A DNA stretch of 64,000 bases from the NCBI GenBank assembly GCA_029204225.1, contig CM055096.1, positions 64,777,370-64,841,369 of the forward strand. Reading direction: 5' to 3'. The notes beneath the pieces were generated by a model. The model did no database searches and was not told where the DNA came from. It was given only the letters and a program-made list of their open reading frames with translations. Shown one piece after another: positions 11,760 through 22,439 of the stretch (positions within the stretch are counted from its first letter, which is position 1; every line of letters begins with the position of its first letter). Origin of the DNA: Diphasiastrum complanatum (lineage: Eukaryota > Streptophyta > Lycopodiopsida > Lycopodiales > Lycopodiaceae). A program made the translations under genes and the position numbers.

Positions 11760-11788
11760 TAGTAAAGAGTGCCCGTCGTTGACGGGCA
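11759..11788 (-). mobile_element. Helitron-type 3' terminus (hairpin plus CTAG)
   Basis: Read on the minus strand the order is an 8-bp stem hairpin (GACGGGCA/TGCCCGTC arms around a 3-nt loop, 11770-11788), an 8-nt spacer, then CTAG at 11759-11762 followed by a T in a TA run. A short GC hairpin a few bases before CTRR, inserted between A and T, is the established 3' end structure of Helitrons. The element would extend to higher coordinates, through the GT-rich tract and satellite. I could not locate its 5' TC end, so its length is unknown. Confidence 0.55.
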
Positions 11789-11814
11789 ATGGCGAACATG
11801 TTTCAATGGCGGAC

Positions 11815-11861
11815 GTGCGTGTGTGCATGCGTGTGTGTGCGTGCCCCATTGGCTTTGTGTA

Positions 11862-11897
<36 letters not shown>

Positions 11898-12230
11898 AGT
11901 GTGTGTTTATGGAGGGTGTGTGTGTGTGTATGTGTGTGTTTATGTAGTGTGCGTGTGGATTTAGAGAGTGTGTGTGTGTGGGTTGTGGATTACGATTAGG
12001 CTATAGCTATAGGCTTTAGGCTTAGGCTGGATGTGTGTGCGTGCGTGCGCATGTTAGGGTTTAGGGTTTAGGATGTGTGTGTGTGTGTGGGTTTACGGAG
12101 TGTGAGTGTGTGTGTGTTGTGTTTTGTGCGTGTATTTGTGTGTATGTGTATTTGTGTGCGTGTGTTTTGTGTGTGTGTATGTATGTGTGTGTGTGTGTGT
12201 ATACTTAGGGTAAGGGTTAGAGTGGGTCTT
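11815..12230 (+). repeat. GT-rich tract with interstitial telomere-like heptamers
   Basis: The stretch is an interrupted (GT)n array with variants (GC, TATG). At 12054-12072 it contains two and a half plant telomere units (TTTAGGG), and related TTAGG words occur at about 11995-12030 and 12205-12225. Open frames here are translations of (GT)n and are not genes. Confidence 0.85.
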
Positions 12231-12243
12231 TATGGATGTGTGT

Positions 12244-13867
12244 CGATGGGCCATCTCAGGACTATGTTTAGGGTTTCTAGTTCGGACACACGTTTCGCTA
12301 TGAATACTGAACCATTTGGTGCCCGGTTTAGTGATGTATGTTCATATCGGTGTGCAGCACAGGACGGAACAGACGGTCTGAAAAACGGACTTTGTTCGGT
12401 GACACTGGACCAATTCTCGAAAATGTTAGAAAGTAGTCCATTTAGTGGCATTCTCCCCGACAAAAAGGGCATTTTCGGACAAACGACATTGAAATTGAGC
12501 TGCAAATGGTCCTGTGGGTTCGTGTCGAGTCCACAAACCTGTGGACACCTCCCGTCCAAAGTTCTGACCGTTTTTTACTAAATCCGACCAATTCCTGGCT
12601 CGATGGGCCTAGAATCCTAACACTACGTCTAGGGTTTTTGGTTCGGACGCACGTTTTGCTGTGAGTATTGATCCATTTGGAGCCCACTTTAGTGTTGTAG
12701 GTTCATATCGGTGTGCGGCACAGGACGGAACAAACGGTCTAAAAACTAGGCTTCGTTCGGCAACATTGGACCAATTCTCGAAAATGTTGGAAAGTAGTCC
12801 ATTTAGTGGCATTCCCCCCAACAGAAAGGGCGCTTTCAAAAAAAAGGCATCGAAATTGAGCTGCAAATGGTCCTGTGCGTTTGTGTCGAGCCCACAAACC
12901 TGTGGACACCTCCCATCCAAAGTTCTGACCGTTTTTTACTAAATTCAACCAATTTCTAGCTCGACGGGCCTAGAATCCTAGCATTACATTTAGGCATGTT
13001 TCGTTGTGAGTACTGATCCATTTGGAGCCCACTTAGGTGCCCACTTTAGTGGTGTAGGTTCATATCGGTGTGTAGCACAAGATGGAATAGACGGTATAAA
13101 AACGGACTTCGTTCGACGACACTGGACCAATTCTCGGGAATGTTGGAAAGTAGTCCATTTAGTGGCATTCCCCTCACAGAAAGGGCACTTTAAGAAAAAC
13201 GACGTCGGAATTGAGCTGCAAATGTTCCTGTGGGTTCGGGTCGAGCCCACAAACCTGTGGACACTTCACGTCCGAGGTTCTGACTGTTTCTCACTGAATG
13301 TGAGGGACCAATTCGACGGGCCCAGAATCCCATAAGCGTGTTTAGGGTTTTTGGTCCGGACACACGTTTCTCTATGAGGACAGTTCAGAGAGCGTGAAGT
13401 ATGAATTTTTTTAGGGCTGAAACATGTGCTACCCTTACTCAGGCTCAGAGAAGATCTGTCTAAGAGAAATTAGTAGGCGATCAGTTAGGCCAGCTAAATA
13501 TAGGTGCATATGGAGGGAAAAACCCCAAGACTTGCTTGCACTCTCAACTAATTGCAACAGTCCATCGAGAATTTGCAATTGTTCTATGATGTCTTATTAG
13601 CTATTGATATATACAATCGCTATCTTACCTCCTCACATAAAGTATTCACATTCATTGGCATGGCATAAATGGATCGTGTGTGTATGTGTGTATGGATTTG
13701 TTGAAGGCGGTTCGTACCGTGAACACCTCCCCGTCCGAGATGCTGACTGTTTCTCACTAAATGTGACCAATGCTTGACTCGACGGGCCTAGAATCCCCTG
13801 ATTGAATTTAGGGTTTCTTGTTCAGAAGCACGTTTCTCTGTGAGTACTGAACCGTTTGGAGCCCAGT
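12244..13867. repeat. Satellite, about 357-bp monomer, interrupted
   Basis: Monomers start at 'cga(t/c)gggcc' at 12244, 12601, 12962 and 13314, giving periods of 357, 361 and 352 bp. A further partial unit restarts at 13780. Each carries the same ordered blocks: a 'tagggtttttggt' segment, 'ccatttggagccca', 'ttcatatcggtgtg', 'tggaccaattctcg' and 'ccacaaacctgtgg'. The fourth unit breaks at about 13385 and its end resumes at about 13712, so about 325 bp of unrelated DNA (13386-13711) is lodged in it. Open frames of 80-110 codons in several frames are by-products of the repeat and are not conserved as proteins. Confidence 0.9.
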
Positions 13868-14873
13868 AAAAAATCTTCTCAAATGCTTCAATTATCTGAA
13901 GAGTCTTCACTGCAGATTTTGCATCAGTAGAAGATGATCAATCTTTTGTGCACTGACCTCATACTTGCTCTTTATATTTGCAAACTCACATTCTCAAAAT
14001 CCCATGTGTATCAACTGAGTATAATGCTTTTTTTGTATGCATCTCATATTCAGAACAATGTCTGTAGAGCTACTTTTAAGAAAGGAACTTCCATATTTGA
14101 TTTTTGCCACCGAGTAGTGATATTACCACTATATACTCACTTTTGTACAACCGATTTTCTAATATATGTACTTCAAAGACTGTTGTTCTAACAGGTCTGA
14201 TCATTAGTTAGATTACTTAAAAAAATAAGCAGGAAGTTAATCCACTGAGTTGGTTTTTCGACTGTCCAACAATATGATGATATCTATCTTTTAGCTATCA
14301 CTGGTTGTTTTAAGGAGAATTAGTATCTTGACTACTGTCCAGCCCTTCAACCTTGTCAACAAACCTGTGCACTGCAGGCTGAAGTCTCTCCTAATAGTTA
14401 GTCCCTTGTAGATAATAGAATGGAGGTAATCATAAATCTTCTATTTCCTTGATGATTTTGTCAAAAGCTTGTGTTTATTCTGAAATATTTTCAGACTACA
14501 TCTTTATTAACCGCTCATGCCAAGGACATTCTTATAAAGTTTGATAGAAAAGTAAGTATTAGATATTCTACAAAAAGTTGTCAAATTTCTTGAAAAATCT
14601 CTCGTAGATCTGGCTTTACAATTCACAACCATTATCATAGGCACAGTAATAGTGGTTTAGATTCGCTTTCATTCACATGAATTTTTGCAAACCAGTTTAG
14701 GAATGCTCTTAAGTAGCATTAACAAAACTACCTCGCTACATAGGTTTTCACGGTACACAAATCGGAGTAGTGTTTAGTTAGAGCTTATCATAGTCTTTTT
14801 CCAGAGAGAGAGAGAGAGGAAGGCGGCGGGCATTGACGGCTGACAAAGAAAAAAACATCAAATACATTAGTCT
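13868..14873. other. No gene recognised
   Basis: AT-rich DNA with one short open frame (13934-14191) of low-complexity, hydrophobic composition. A short GA tract lies at about 14803-14818. Nothing else is supported. Confidence 0.4.
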
Positions 14874-14952
14874 AGTAAGGGTGTTTTCAATCCACCCTAC
14901 TCTTTCTAAGCGTGACATAGGGAGAGTAGGGTGAGTTAACAACACCCTTACT
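14874..14952. mobile_element. 79-bp foldback (MITE-like) element
   Basis: The ends are perfect 12-bp inverted repeats (AGTAAGGGTGTT at 14874-14885, AACACCCTTACT at 14941-14952). Further complementary blocks inside (CACCCTACTCT near 14893 and AGAGTAGGGTG near 14924) let the whole unit fold into a hairpin. It is flanked on both sides by TCT (14871-14873, 14953-14955), a candidate 3-bp target duplication. It lies directly at the point where similarity to TIR1/AFB stops. Three-base duplications are typical of PIF/Harbinger-related MITEs, but the duplicated triplet here is not the usual TWA. Confidence 0.7.
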
Positions 14953-15200
14953 TCTCTTTCTGACCCTTGGAAATCGTCGAAGGAGAAAATCAAGAGTTAC
15001 TGAATAGCAATTGCCAATAAAAACATGGCATCTGCTCCATTGCTCTATTCTGCACCAGGCCTTGCATACTTGTAAATTTGAGTTCTTGTCCTTTGGAGTG
15101 GTTACAAATATCAACACATGCTCAAGTACCTCATCTGGAAATGATACTGGCACCTCTTCTTCATATAATCACTCCATTCCTCGCCCTCTGCCATTTGCTT
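14953..15200 (-). pseudogene. TIR1/AFB auxin-receptor F-box fragment
   Basis: On the minus strand, from the ATG at 15153, the frame reads 'SFPDEVLEHVLIFVTTPKDK', then 'VCKAWCRIEQWSRCHVFIGN' and 'CYSVTLDFLLRRFPRVRK'. This order and spacing is the N-terminal F-box of TIR1/AFB auxin co-receptors, which dock to the SKP1 subunit of an SCF ubiquitin ligase. Intact proteins carry about 18 leucine-rich repeats after it. None is present: the frame runs straight into the 79-bp foldback element and stops. Upstream a MAEGEE-like start is in another frame, so the N-terminus is frameshifted as well. It is a gene fragment, not an auxin receptor. Confidence 0.75.
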
Positions 15201-15239
15201 CAAACTTCAGTAGAAAGCTAAGGACATTTCCAGAATATG

Positions 15240-15813
15240 TGTAGTATGTCAAATGAATTTTGACTCTTATGAGAATATCTTCATACTACTACTCTATAAT
15301 TTGAACTTAGGAGCATGATCTCGAGACCACCACATTGTCCCTAGACCACCTCTCGGGGAGTAAATGCCAATCAATTACATTATAGTGAAGATAGTGCTCT
15401 GGTCATGCAGTAGTGATCAGAATCAAACGAAACAGAGCTGGAAAGAATGGCTTCATCGTATCGGAACTGTACAGGGGGTAAGAAGAGAAGAAACATTAAA
15501 TTCTTCATTCAGGACTGTGGTAGACAAAAAATTTTCATCATGTGAAGCTATAATATAGAGAGAAAAAAGTCTGCAATACCATGCTCATCATGTACATAGC
15601 AAAACATAAAATGTTCAACAAAGCTTGGAAAAAGACCATCTGTTAAAAATAATCATTTGCTCAGTTCGTGGAGAGGCAGAATGTTAACCTCTCTTCCGCA
15701 TCCTATAACTGTAGATTGAATGTGCCCCCTACTCACAAACAAATGAATTCATAAGATGAACACTTTATGCCTTTCTGGTTTGCGATATTCAATTTAGCAT
15801 AGTGTAATCTAGC

Positions 15814-15870
<57 letters not shown>

Positions 15871-16132
15871 GAAAACCTGCAAACCGCAGGCACGCATAAG
15901 GCTTTATCCAGTTATAGTAAAGATATCCAAAATGCTTAATCCAGTTAGGGCAGTAGAACGCTTCATCCACATATGACAAATTGCTATAACAAATGCTATC
16001 GAGGTTGTTATTTGCGCTTAAGCTCTTTCAAAAACTGGATCTCAGTGTGTGTGTGCGCCTGAAGCGAGCATTGGATCCATTGGTAGGCTTGCTGCCTTAG
16101 CCTTGCTCACGATCCAGAGAGAGAGAGACCCG

Positions 16133-16189
<57 letters not shown>

Positions 16190-16600
16190 AAATCTAAGTG
16201 TGTGCCCAAAAAAACAAAAAAAAAGGCTTCATGTCTTGTTTCTTTTACCATTTTTTTAAAAACGTTTTTTAGCTTTTGACTTTGTTAATGGGTGACATTT
16301 TTTGCGGGCAGAGCATGACATTTTTGGCAGCACAGGTTTACACTTTTTATGGCAACCTTTACACTCTCTCTCTAAAATATCTTTATATATATAGATATTA
16401 CGCGGAGTTTAGTGAGGATTTGGTCACCGATGTAATATGATGATTGATTGCTTTTAAGTTTTCCTTGTAGCGGAACAGGCAACGATACAATATTACAATA
16501 AGTATCAGCCATTGACCTATATAGATTTTATATCCGGGGCTCAAAGGTGTTGTGTTTGGAATTAGATTATAGTAGTATTTGTTCTAGTATTTCTTGTAGC
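15240..16600. repeat. Non-coding DNA with long GA tracts
   Basis: Near-perfect (GA)n runs lie at about 15816-15867, 16117-16128 and 16136-16184. The rest is AT-rich without a recognisable gene. Open frames through the tracts are repeat translations. Confidence 0.75.
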
Positions 16601-16602
16601 AG

Positions 16603-16760
16603 TAAAGATGGAAGCGATGTTGTGGCAGAATCTCCCTGACACATTGGCTTTAGCCACCTAGTGCACGTAATGCCAAGTCTTCGATTTTTTTTTGTGTTTT
16701 TGATGCACCTCCAAAGTTGGAATTTGCTTGCATCAGGTGTAGTCTGCTTGTATCGATATC
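16603..16760 (+). pseudogene. Possible F-box remnant
   Basis: Broken plus-strand frames read 'MEAMLWQNLPDTLALA' and, after a frame change, 'MPSLRFFFVFLMHLQSWNLL'. Together these resemble the plant F-box pattern WxxLPxDLL...LPSLFRFRxVCxxWNxLL. The match needs a frameshift and lacks several usual residues, so it is tentative. If real, it would be the N-terminus of the F-box/kelch-like remnants at 17445-17867 and 18089-18400. Confidence 0.3.
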
Positions 16761-16853
16761 TTTGTCCGGAATTCTCATCTTGCAGTAAAGGCATCATCAA
16801 TTCTGTCAGAATCTATAAGAGATTAAAATCTCAAACATGTCATTACGCAGTCA

Positions 16854-16956
16854 AAGGCCCTGCCCGAGGGCCTTCCGTGTAGGTCGGGCCCGGCCCTCGG
16901 GCTCACGCCCTCGGACAAGGGCCCTCCCAGCACGGAAGGCCCTCGGGCAGGGCCTT
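16854..16956. repeat. GC-rich perfect 26-bp inverted repeat
   Basis: Arms at 16854-16879 and 16931-16956 are exact reverse complements, separated by 51 bp that is itself almost all G and C with smaller palindromes (gggcccgg, ggccctcgggc). The flanking DNA is AT-rich, so the composition jump is sharp, and GC-rich sequence continues to about 17050 with CCCG repeats. It could be a foldback transposon or the terminus of a larger DNA element; no target duplication is apparent. Confidence 0.8.
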
Positions 16957-17444
16957 CGCCCGCGCCCGCCCGCCCGCCCGCCTTTTCTCGACCCTTCTTG
17001 AAATGCGGTCGGTTTACAAGCCTGGGCCCACATAGCCTGGGCCCAGAGCGCGCTTATTCTTTCCGAAGCCTTCCTTGACCTATGACAGAAAGGGTCTACG
17101 GACCTGTGACAGGAAGCTGATAAAAGAGAACATATATTTTTGCAAGGTAGAACAAAAGGATATGCATGTAACAGAGAGAAAGCAGAAAGCATGGTTGGAT
17201 TGACGAATAACACACTCTTTTACACACGTTTCTATCACCCTGCACAAGTTTTCTTATTTATAATATGTTTACTGTGGACATTTGTTTCACGACTCCCTTT
17301 CACGTCTAGTGACTATTCTGTACTACCTTTTTCCCTTAACCAACTATCATCTTGAACCAAATACTAAGATAATACTTAATCTAACCTGTCTAAACACTTA
17401 CTAACTAATTAGATTGAGGTTGGCGTGTACCTTATAACACTTCA

Positions 17445-17867
17445 ATGTTTCATTCCCTTCCTAATAAGGGAGATGTCTCAATTGTGGTTGCTGGAGGAGG
17501 ATTGATCTTTTTGGATGCACTTTGTATGATAGCAGAGAAACGTTTGAGCGATGCTGGGCTGTTGGATTTCACCATTCAACCTTGGCCAGTTGTCATTTTG
17601 AAAGTAATTGAGCCTATGGCAAAAAATTGTGATCAGGATCACTCATGGACTGTGAAGACTTCTGAAGGGCGATCAAGAGTCTTGATGTGTGAATGGGCCG
17701 CAGCTAGTTTGAAGCTTCCTTCTACCGGCGAATCTATTAAGAGGAGGATGTATGACGCCAAAGAAGCTGAGATGTTGAGAGATTATTGGTGGGGGAAAAA
17801 CCAACCCCTCATGAGTCAGGTTTTGCCTTGGAAAAGTGCAAGGATCCTGAGCTATTTGAATTTTTAA
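17445..17867 (+). pseudogene. Open frame, possibly F-box/kelch-like
   Basis: A 140-codon frame starts at 17445. Its early part ('SIVVAGGGLIFLDAL') resembles the glycine-rich strand that opens the kelch-like domain of plant F-box proteins, where a 'vva.gGLlclda' pattern is common. The rest shows no motif I can name. A similar style of sequence resumes at 18089 ('IWQVSRPPAARGSLPQ'). The frame ends in a stop with no splice donor that convinces me. Treat as a hypothetical or broken host gene. Confidence 0.3.
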
Positions 17868-18088
17868 CCTGGGTGGCGCAAGTATTGACATGGAGAGTTC
17901 GTCCTAAGTTTCTCAGTGCTGGTTCGATTTGATACATTAAGCTAAAGCATGCTGTATTGCAATTTGCCATTAACGAATCCAAAAAGATAAATAAAAAACC
18001 TTCCAGGGCCTTTTGAGCGTTGAGATAGCAAAACTTATACATGATTCTTGTTGCTGGATCCAATGGCTCTTCCTAATAATCAGCATGT

Positions 18089-18400
18089 GTGCTTGATTCA
18101 CAGACTGAAATCTGGCAGGTCAGCCGTCCACCAGCCGCCCGTGGCAGCTTGCCTCAGATTCTGGTTGCTCAGATTGAACCTATCTGTGGCAGCCATATTC
18201 ATGCCTTAGCTTATTTGACAAATGATCTGCTGACATTCGAACGGGGTCTAGCTCGAACTCTCATACTTTCCTCACCTGCACGTCAACCTCATTGCGTACA
18301 TGTTTTCGCACGTTCTTCCACTGACTTGGCAGGACAGCGTTTCTCTGCTTCCATGTTATGGTATTGTTATATGTCGTTGATAGGTTCCAATCAATTCTTT
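18089..18400 (+). pseudogene. Open frame, possible continuation of F-box/kelch-like remnant
   Basis: The frame begins 'MLDSQTEIWQVSRPPAARG', recalling the 'yds.tg.W.v...P' strand of kelch-like domains. It then reads through a stretch of mixed composition into an imperfect GA tract, where it loses meaning. It is in a different frame from 17445-17867 and is separated from it by stops. Confidence 0.25.
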
Positions 18401-18410
18401 GCGGCCAATA

Positions 18411-18617
18411 CTAGAGAGAGATATATTATCAACGCGAGAGAGAAAGAGAGACTCCTCGTTTAACTAAATGCAATACAAATTAGCACCCGCGAGAGAGAGA
18501 GAGAGAGACACAGCGAAGAGAGAGATATATCAAGAAAGAGAGAGAGAGAGAGAGAGAGGCCAGTCCCCAAAAAGAGAGATAAGAGAGAGAGAGAGAGTGT
18601 GAGTGATAGAGAGAGAT
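18411..18617. repeat. Imperfect GA tract
   Basis: Several (GA)n runs are broken by GATA, GAAA and GCGA words over about 200 bp. Confidence 0.85.
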
Positions 18618-20392
18618 AGGCCAATAAAAGTGGCTAATTAACTATAAGTGACTATTTTGAAAAACCCATTTAATATGGATTGCCACTTGGAGGCTGGACA
18701 TTGGCCAGTGCATGCATGGGGAGGAGGGCCATGCATCCTTTTCCCCATACATGCATCTTCCTCCCTAAGTTTTTTAGTTAAAAAAAGCTCATGCATGGGT
18801 GAGGGGAGGAATATGCATGGTGCACCCATGCACATGCGCAAAACTGTACATAAGTTTAAATATATATATAGATAGTGTTTCGGAACAACGTTTCATGTTC
18901 CGGAACGTGTTTCAAATGCATCTTTGATATGTATGTACTCTTGAAAGTAATAGTGTGTAATCTTTGAAAGGAATTACATTCAATGCTTTTACCACTTTAA
19001 CTAGAATGGTATGAAATGACAACTTTCAAAAAATTGCCAAACTTTTAGGCTAGCTTTTGAGGGAGGTTTTTTCCATGAAGAAGGTGAGGATAATATGAGC
19101 AATATTATCATTGAGGTGGCCATGTCTCAACTCCCCATCAAAGTTGTGCTTCTTCCTTCGTTTGATGTGTCACCTTGGTAGCTTTCATGGCAGATTGGTC
19201 AACAATTTTATACCTTTATTTCAATATTGGAGTTCTCTATATTGCATTTCCATATTTGTTTTCTCTCTATGTTCTATGTGCACACTTTTGTTGATGCTTC
19301 CATTAGTTTGAAGCAAACTTGACTTCTAAGCTTTGGCTTTCTTTTGTTGTGCTCTATTGCATATCAAGTATAATTTAGATCATATAACTCTCTTTTTTTA
19401 TTGCTTTGTAAAATGTATTTATGCTTTTCGTTTGCATCAGTCATAGAGATGCACTCTTGCTAGTTATCCACTTCGGAAGTTACATGGTCCTATTGTCCAA
19501 TAAAAGACTTGAAACAAACGCGTGATTAATGTGAAATAATAATGGTAACTTCAGATTTTATCAACAGTACACAATGTGATCAAAGAAGTTCACAAGAGGC
19601 CTTGCCTTGGCAATTGCTTGAAAGAAGCTATCTTCTTACAAAACAATAAATGCCAACTCCACAAATTCTATGTAGTTTGAACGTAGACATTTAGATACAA
19701 ATTTTAGTTACCATTAAGCTTCATAAGAGTGAATGATAACTTTTTGAAGACCTTTTTAGATATTTTGTCATTAATCCAGATTTAAAAGCTTCTTATTAGT
19801 CTTGGCAATTGAAATGATATCATATATTAGAAGCTCAAGATGCTACTTTTTAGTAGGCATAATAGTAAGTATCATCATGCAATCCAATCCATATCAGATG
19901 TCCCAATGCAACACCGATCTTAAAGATCTAAGCATCTACTCCAATGGTGCCCAATTGTACTCTCCAAGCTAGTGGCAAAGATGCTTCCATGTATAATATC
20001 AAAGTATTCCTTGAGAATATGCTTGAGATGCAAACTCCAAAGCCAACATCAAGTCCCCTCTCATTATGAGCATGCCAAAATCCCTTCTAGTAACCTGTAA
20101 GATTTTCCATGTCATGTACTTTTATTACATCCATGCTAGAAATGCATTATAATATCCAGTGTAAACTTTGATAGGCCCAAGAGGAGTTATTAGCCTTAAG
20201 AATAAGGAAGTTCCCTCTTTAGGCCCTTCGAAGTACCTTAATAAGGATAATAGGCTAGGCTAATAAGGGTCCAAATACATCTAATAAACTTAACAAGGGC
20301 TAACTATCCTTCAAGAAAGTTATGTTTAATTAAGTTAGAGCATTGTCTATAAGTAGGCAAGAGACATCAATTTTTGAATATTTTGGCTTATT

Positions 20393-20457
<65 letters not shown>

Positions 20458-21302
20458 GTGGGCCGGTGGGGGAGGCGTAGGTCGGCAAGGGATGATGAGA
20501 AGGCAAGTAGGTCAAAGGGGATGGGATAAAGGGGGTAGCGAGGCGTAAAGGAGGGAGGGCTGGGGCATAGAGAAAGATTGTGTGAGCAAGGCGCAAAAGA
20601 TTAGACGAGGGTGTAGTAGGTTTAGGTTTAAGGTAGTTTTAATCCAAAAAATCAAAAATTTGTCATAACTTCTTGAATACTAATCCACATGAACCTCTCT
20701 TCAAGTGAAATGAGAATCATGTTGAAATCAAATGATTATTGGATCCAGCTATGCAGGTGGCACTTAAAATTGAATCTAAATATGCTGGAAAGTGGTTGAA
20801 TAAGTCGAAAACTTCTAAGTATGAAACTACTAGGCATGAAGGTGAATGGAATTTCGGTGCTCATTGGGATGATAAAGAAAGAAACGCATAACTTGAGTAT
20901 TTGACAATAAGAGAAGCTGAGAAATGCCAGTAAAAAACAAGTGGTTACAATGGAGACAAACCAGAGGTGAAGCTTGTTAGATCAAAGTCAGAACTAGATC
21001 GACTTTTGATGGGGCAAGGGAGTATGGAGAACATGAACGAAGAAGAGAGCAGGAATATATGCGGAACAGCTCTCCCGTTGCAATGGGCTGCTAGATTCAA
21101 ATACAGTCTAATAGAATGTTTATGCTAAGTCTAATTACAACTTAAATGTTCTGTTGCCCAACAAGATTTTATAAATTAGTTTATACTCACAAAAACAAAA
21201 ATGAGTACGGTCCACCGAAGAGATTAGAAATGGTTTGTGTGTGGTATTACTAAAAAATGGATTTAGTCAGAAGTTTAGTTTTGAAATAGATTGAAATAGA
21301 AG
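18618..21302. other. No gene; GA tract at 20396-20453 and a degenerate coding scrap
   Basis: The region is AT-rich. At about 18693-18835 GCATGCATGG and GGGGAGGA words recur in both orientations around a TTTTTTAGTTAAAAAA core, giving a weak foldback. A near-perfect (GA)n tract fills 20396-20453. From about 20750 to 21110 broken frames ('EGEWNFGAHWDDKERN') look like decayed coding sequence of unknown type. Nothing in 18860-20390 is recognised. Confidence 0.4.
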
Positions 21303-22428
21303 TGTGATAACGCAAGTTCCTCAGGCGTCAAAGACATGCATTGTCTGGTCAGAAGCTGAGGAGTCATAGACGTCCGTGTTTTAATCAAAGTGAGTGAACA
21401 ATTGTTATCAAACAGTAATGAAGTGCATTCAAATCACAACAAGCATTCATCTACGTTATACACAGATAGAAAAGCGTGCTGCTGCTATATTACATTGCAG
21501 CACAACAAAATAACAATGACAACGAAAATGACGACGTAACTGGGAGGCTCAAAATCATTCGTCTCATGGATGGAGCATCACGTAGAGTGTGCCTGGATGA
21601 TCCATTTATAGATTTCATTCATGTATTAATTATAGTAAATAGTTGTCTCCTAACTAGATAAGCTGTTGGACTTGGAAGTATTTGGCTTGTGTGATAACTA
21701 TACATGGTCAACTCTTAGGGAATGTTGACGCGGACAAGGACGTCGCAAATTCTCTCACTTCGTATTTTACGTGAAATGGCTTTCTCTCATTTCGCAAATT
21801 CTGGGAAGTGCCTGGAACGTTCCTCGTTGAAAATAGACGACTGTCGGGATTTTTTTTTCTCTTTGGATTTTGCGAAAAGCCGACAGTGCCTGTAAAAATG
21901 CGAAGGTGCCCTTAAAAAAGTGACAATGTCTTTAAAATAGTTTAACTTTTTCAAAATAGTTGAAAGTAAGAAGTTGAAGCCAAGTGTCGCATTTTTTAGG
22001 AGAGTGCGAAAAAGCCGACACTGTTGAAAATAGCGAAAAAGCCGACACTGTTAAAAACATAGCTCATTTCTGTAGACTGTTGCGACACTTAGTGTATTCT
22101 GCAGAGTTGTTTTAAATGCTAATTCGTGGAAGTTCTTGAAGATGGCCAAGTCTTCAATGATCTTCAAATTATTGAACTTAACATTTGAACTTGAAATATG
22201 ATAGGATTAGTTACCCTTTGCTGGAGATAAGCCGGAAGCCAGTTGTAGACATTCTTTAAATAATTTGGTTGTCTAAGTTATGATTCCTGCAAGTATCAGA
22301 TGAGCAGATGTAGAACCAAAGTTGGTTTCACCTTACTCTAGATCAACGATCAATAAACGTGCATGAAGAATCTTGAAATAGACATTAGTCATTCACCAAG
22401 GAGACAACTATGGGCTTAATTTTCAACA
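21303..22428 (-). repeat. 3' LTR of the 21.3-23.9 kb copia element
   Basis: The LTR is 1126 bp with TG...CA ends on the minus strand. A TATAAAT word (plus strand 21604-21610 as its complement) lies in the part shared with the LTR at 57250-57855 and is a likely promoter TATA box. The first 650 bp of the LTR contain several 'gtgtcggctttttcgc'-like words repeated (about 21880-22050). Confidence 0.75.
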
Positions 22429-22439
22429 GTCCCCCTTAA

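Noticed and set aside
12054-12072. A real chromosome end
   Set aside because: Only two and a half TTTAGGG units are present and ordinary sequence continues on both sides, so it is an interstitial telomere-like motif at most.
11769-12230. Cysteine/valine-rich frames that suggest a cysteine-rich peptide
   Set aside because: They are translations of (GT)n (Cys-Val) and carry no other information.
12230-13335. A family of 80-110-codon frames with similar sequence, which looks like tandem genes
   Set aside because: They follow the period of the satellite and occur in opposite strands and different frames, so the similarity comes from the DNA repeat, not from protein conservation.
16567-16800. 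Minus-strand 77-codon frame ending 'LLLQEILEQILL'
   Set aside because: No recognised domain; the plus strand gives a better, though still weak, F-box-like reading of the same bases.
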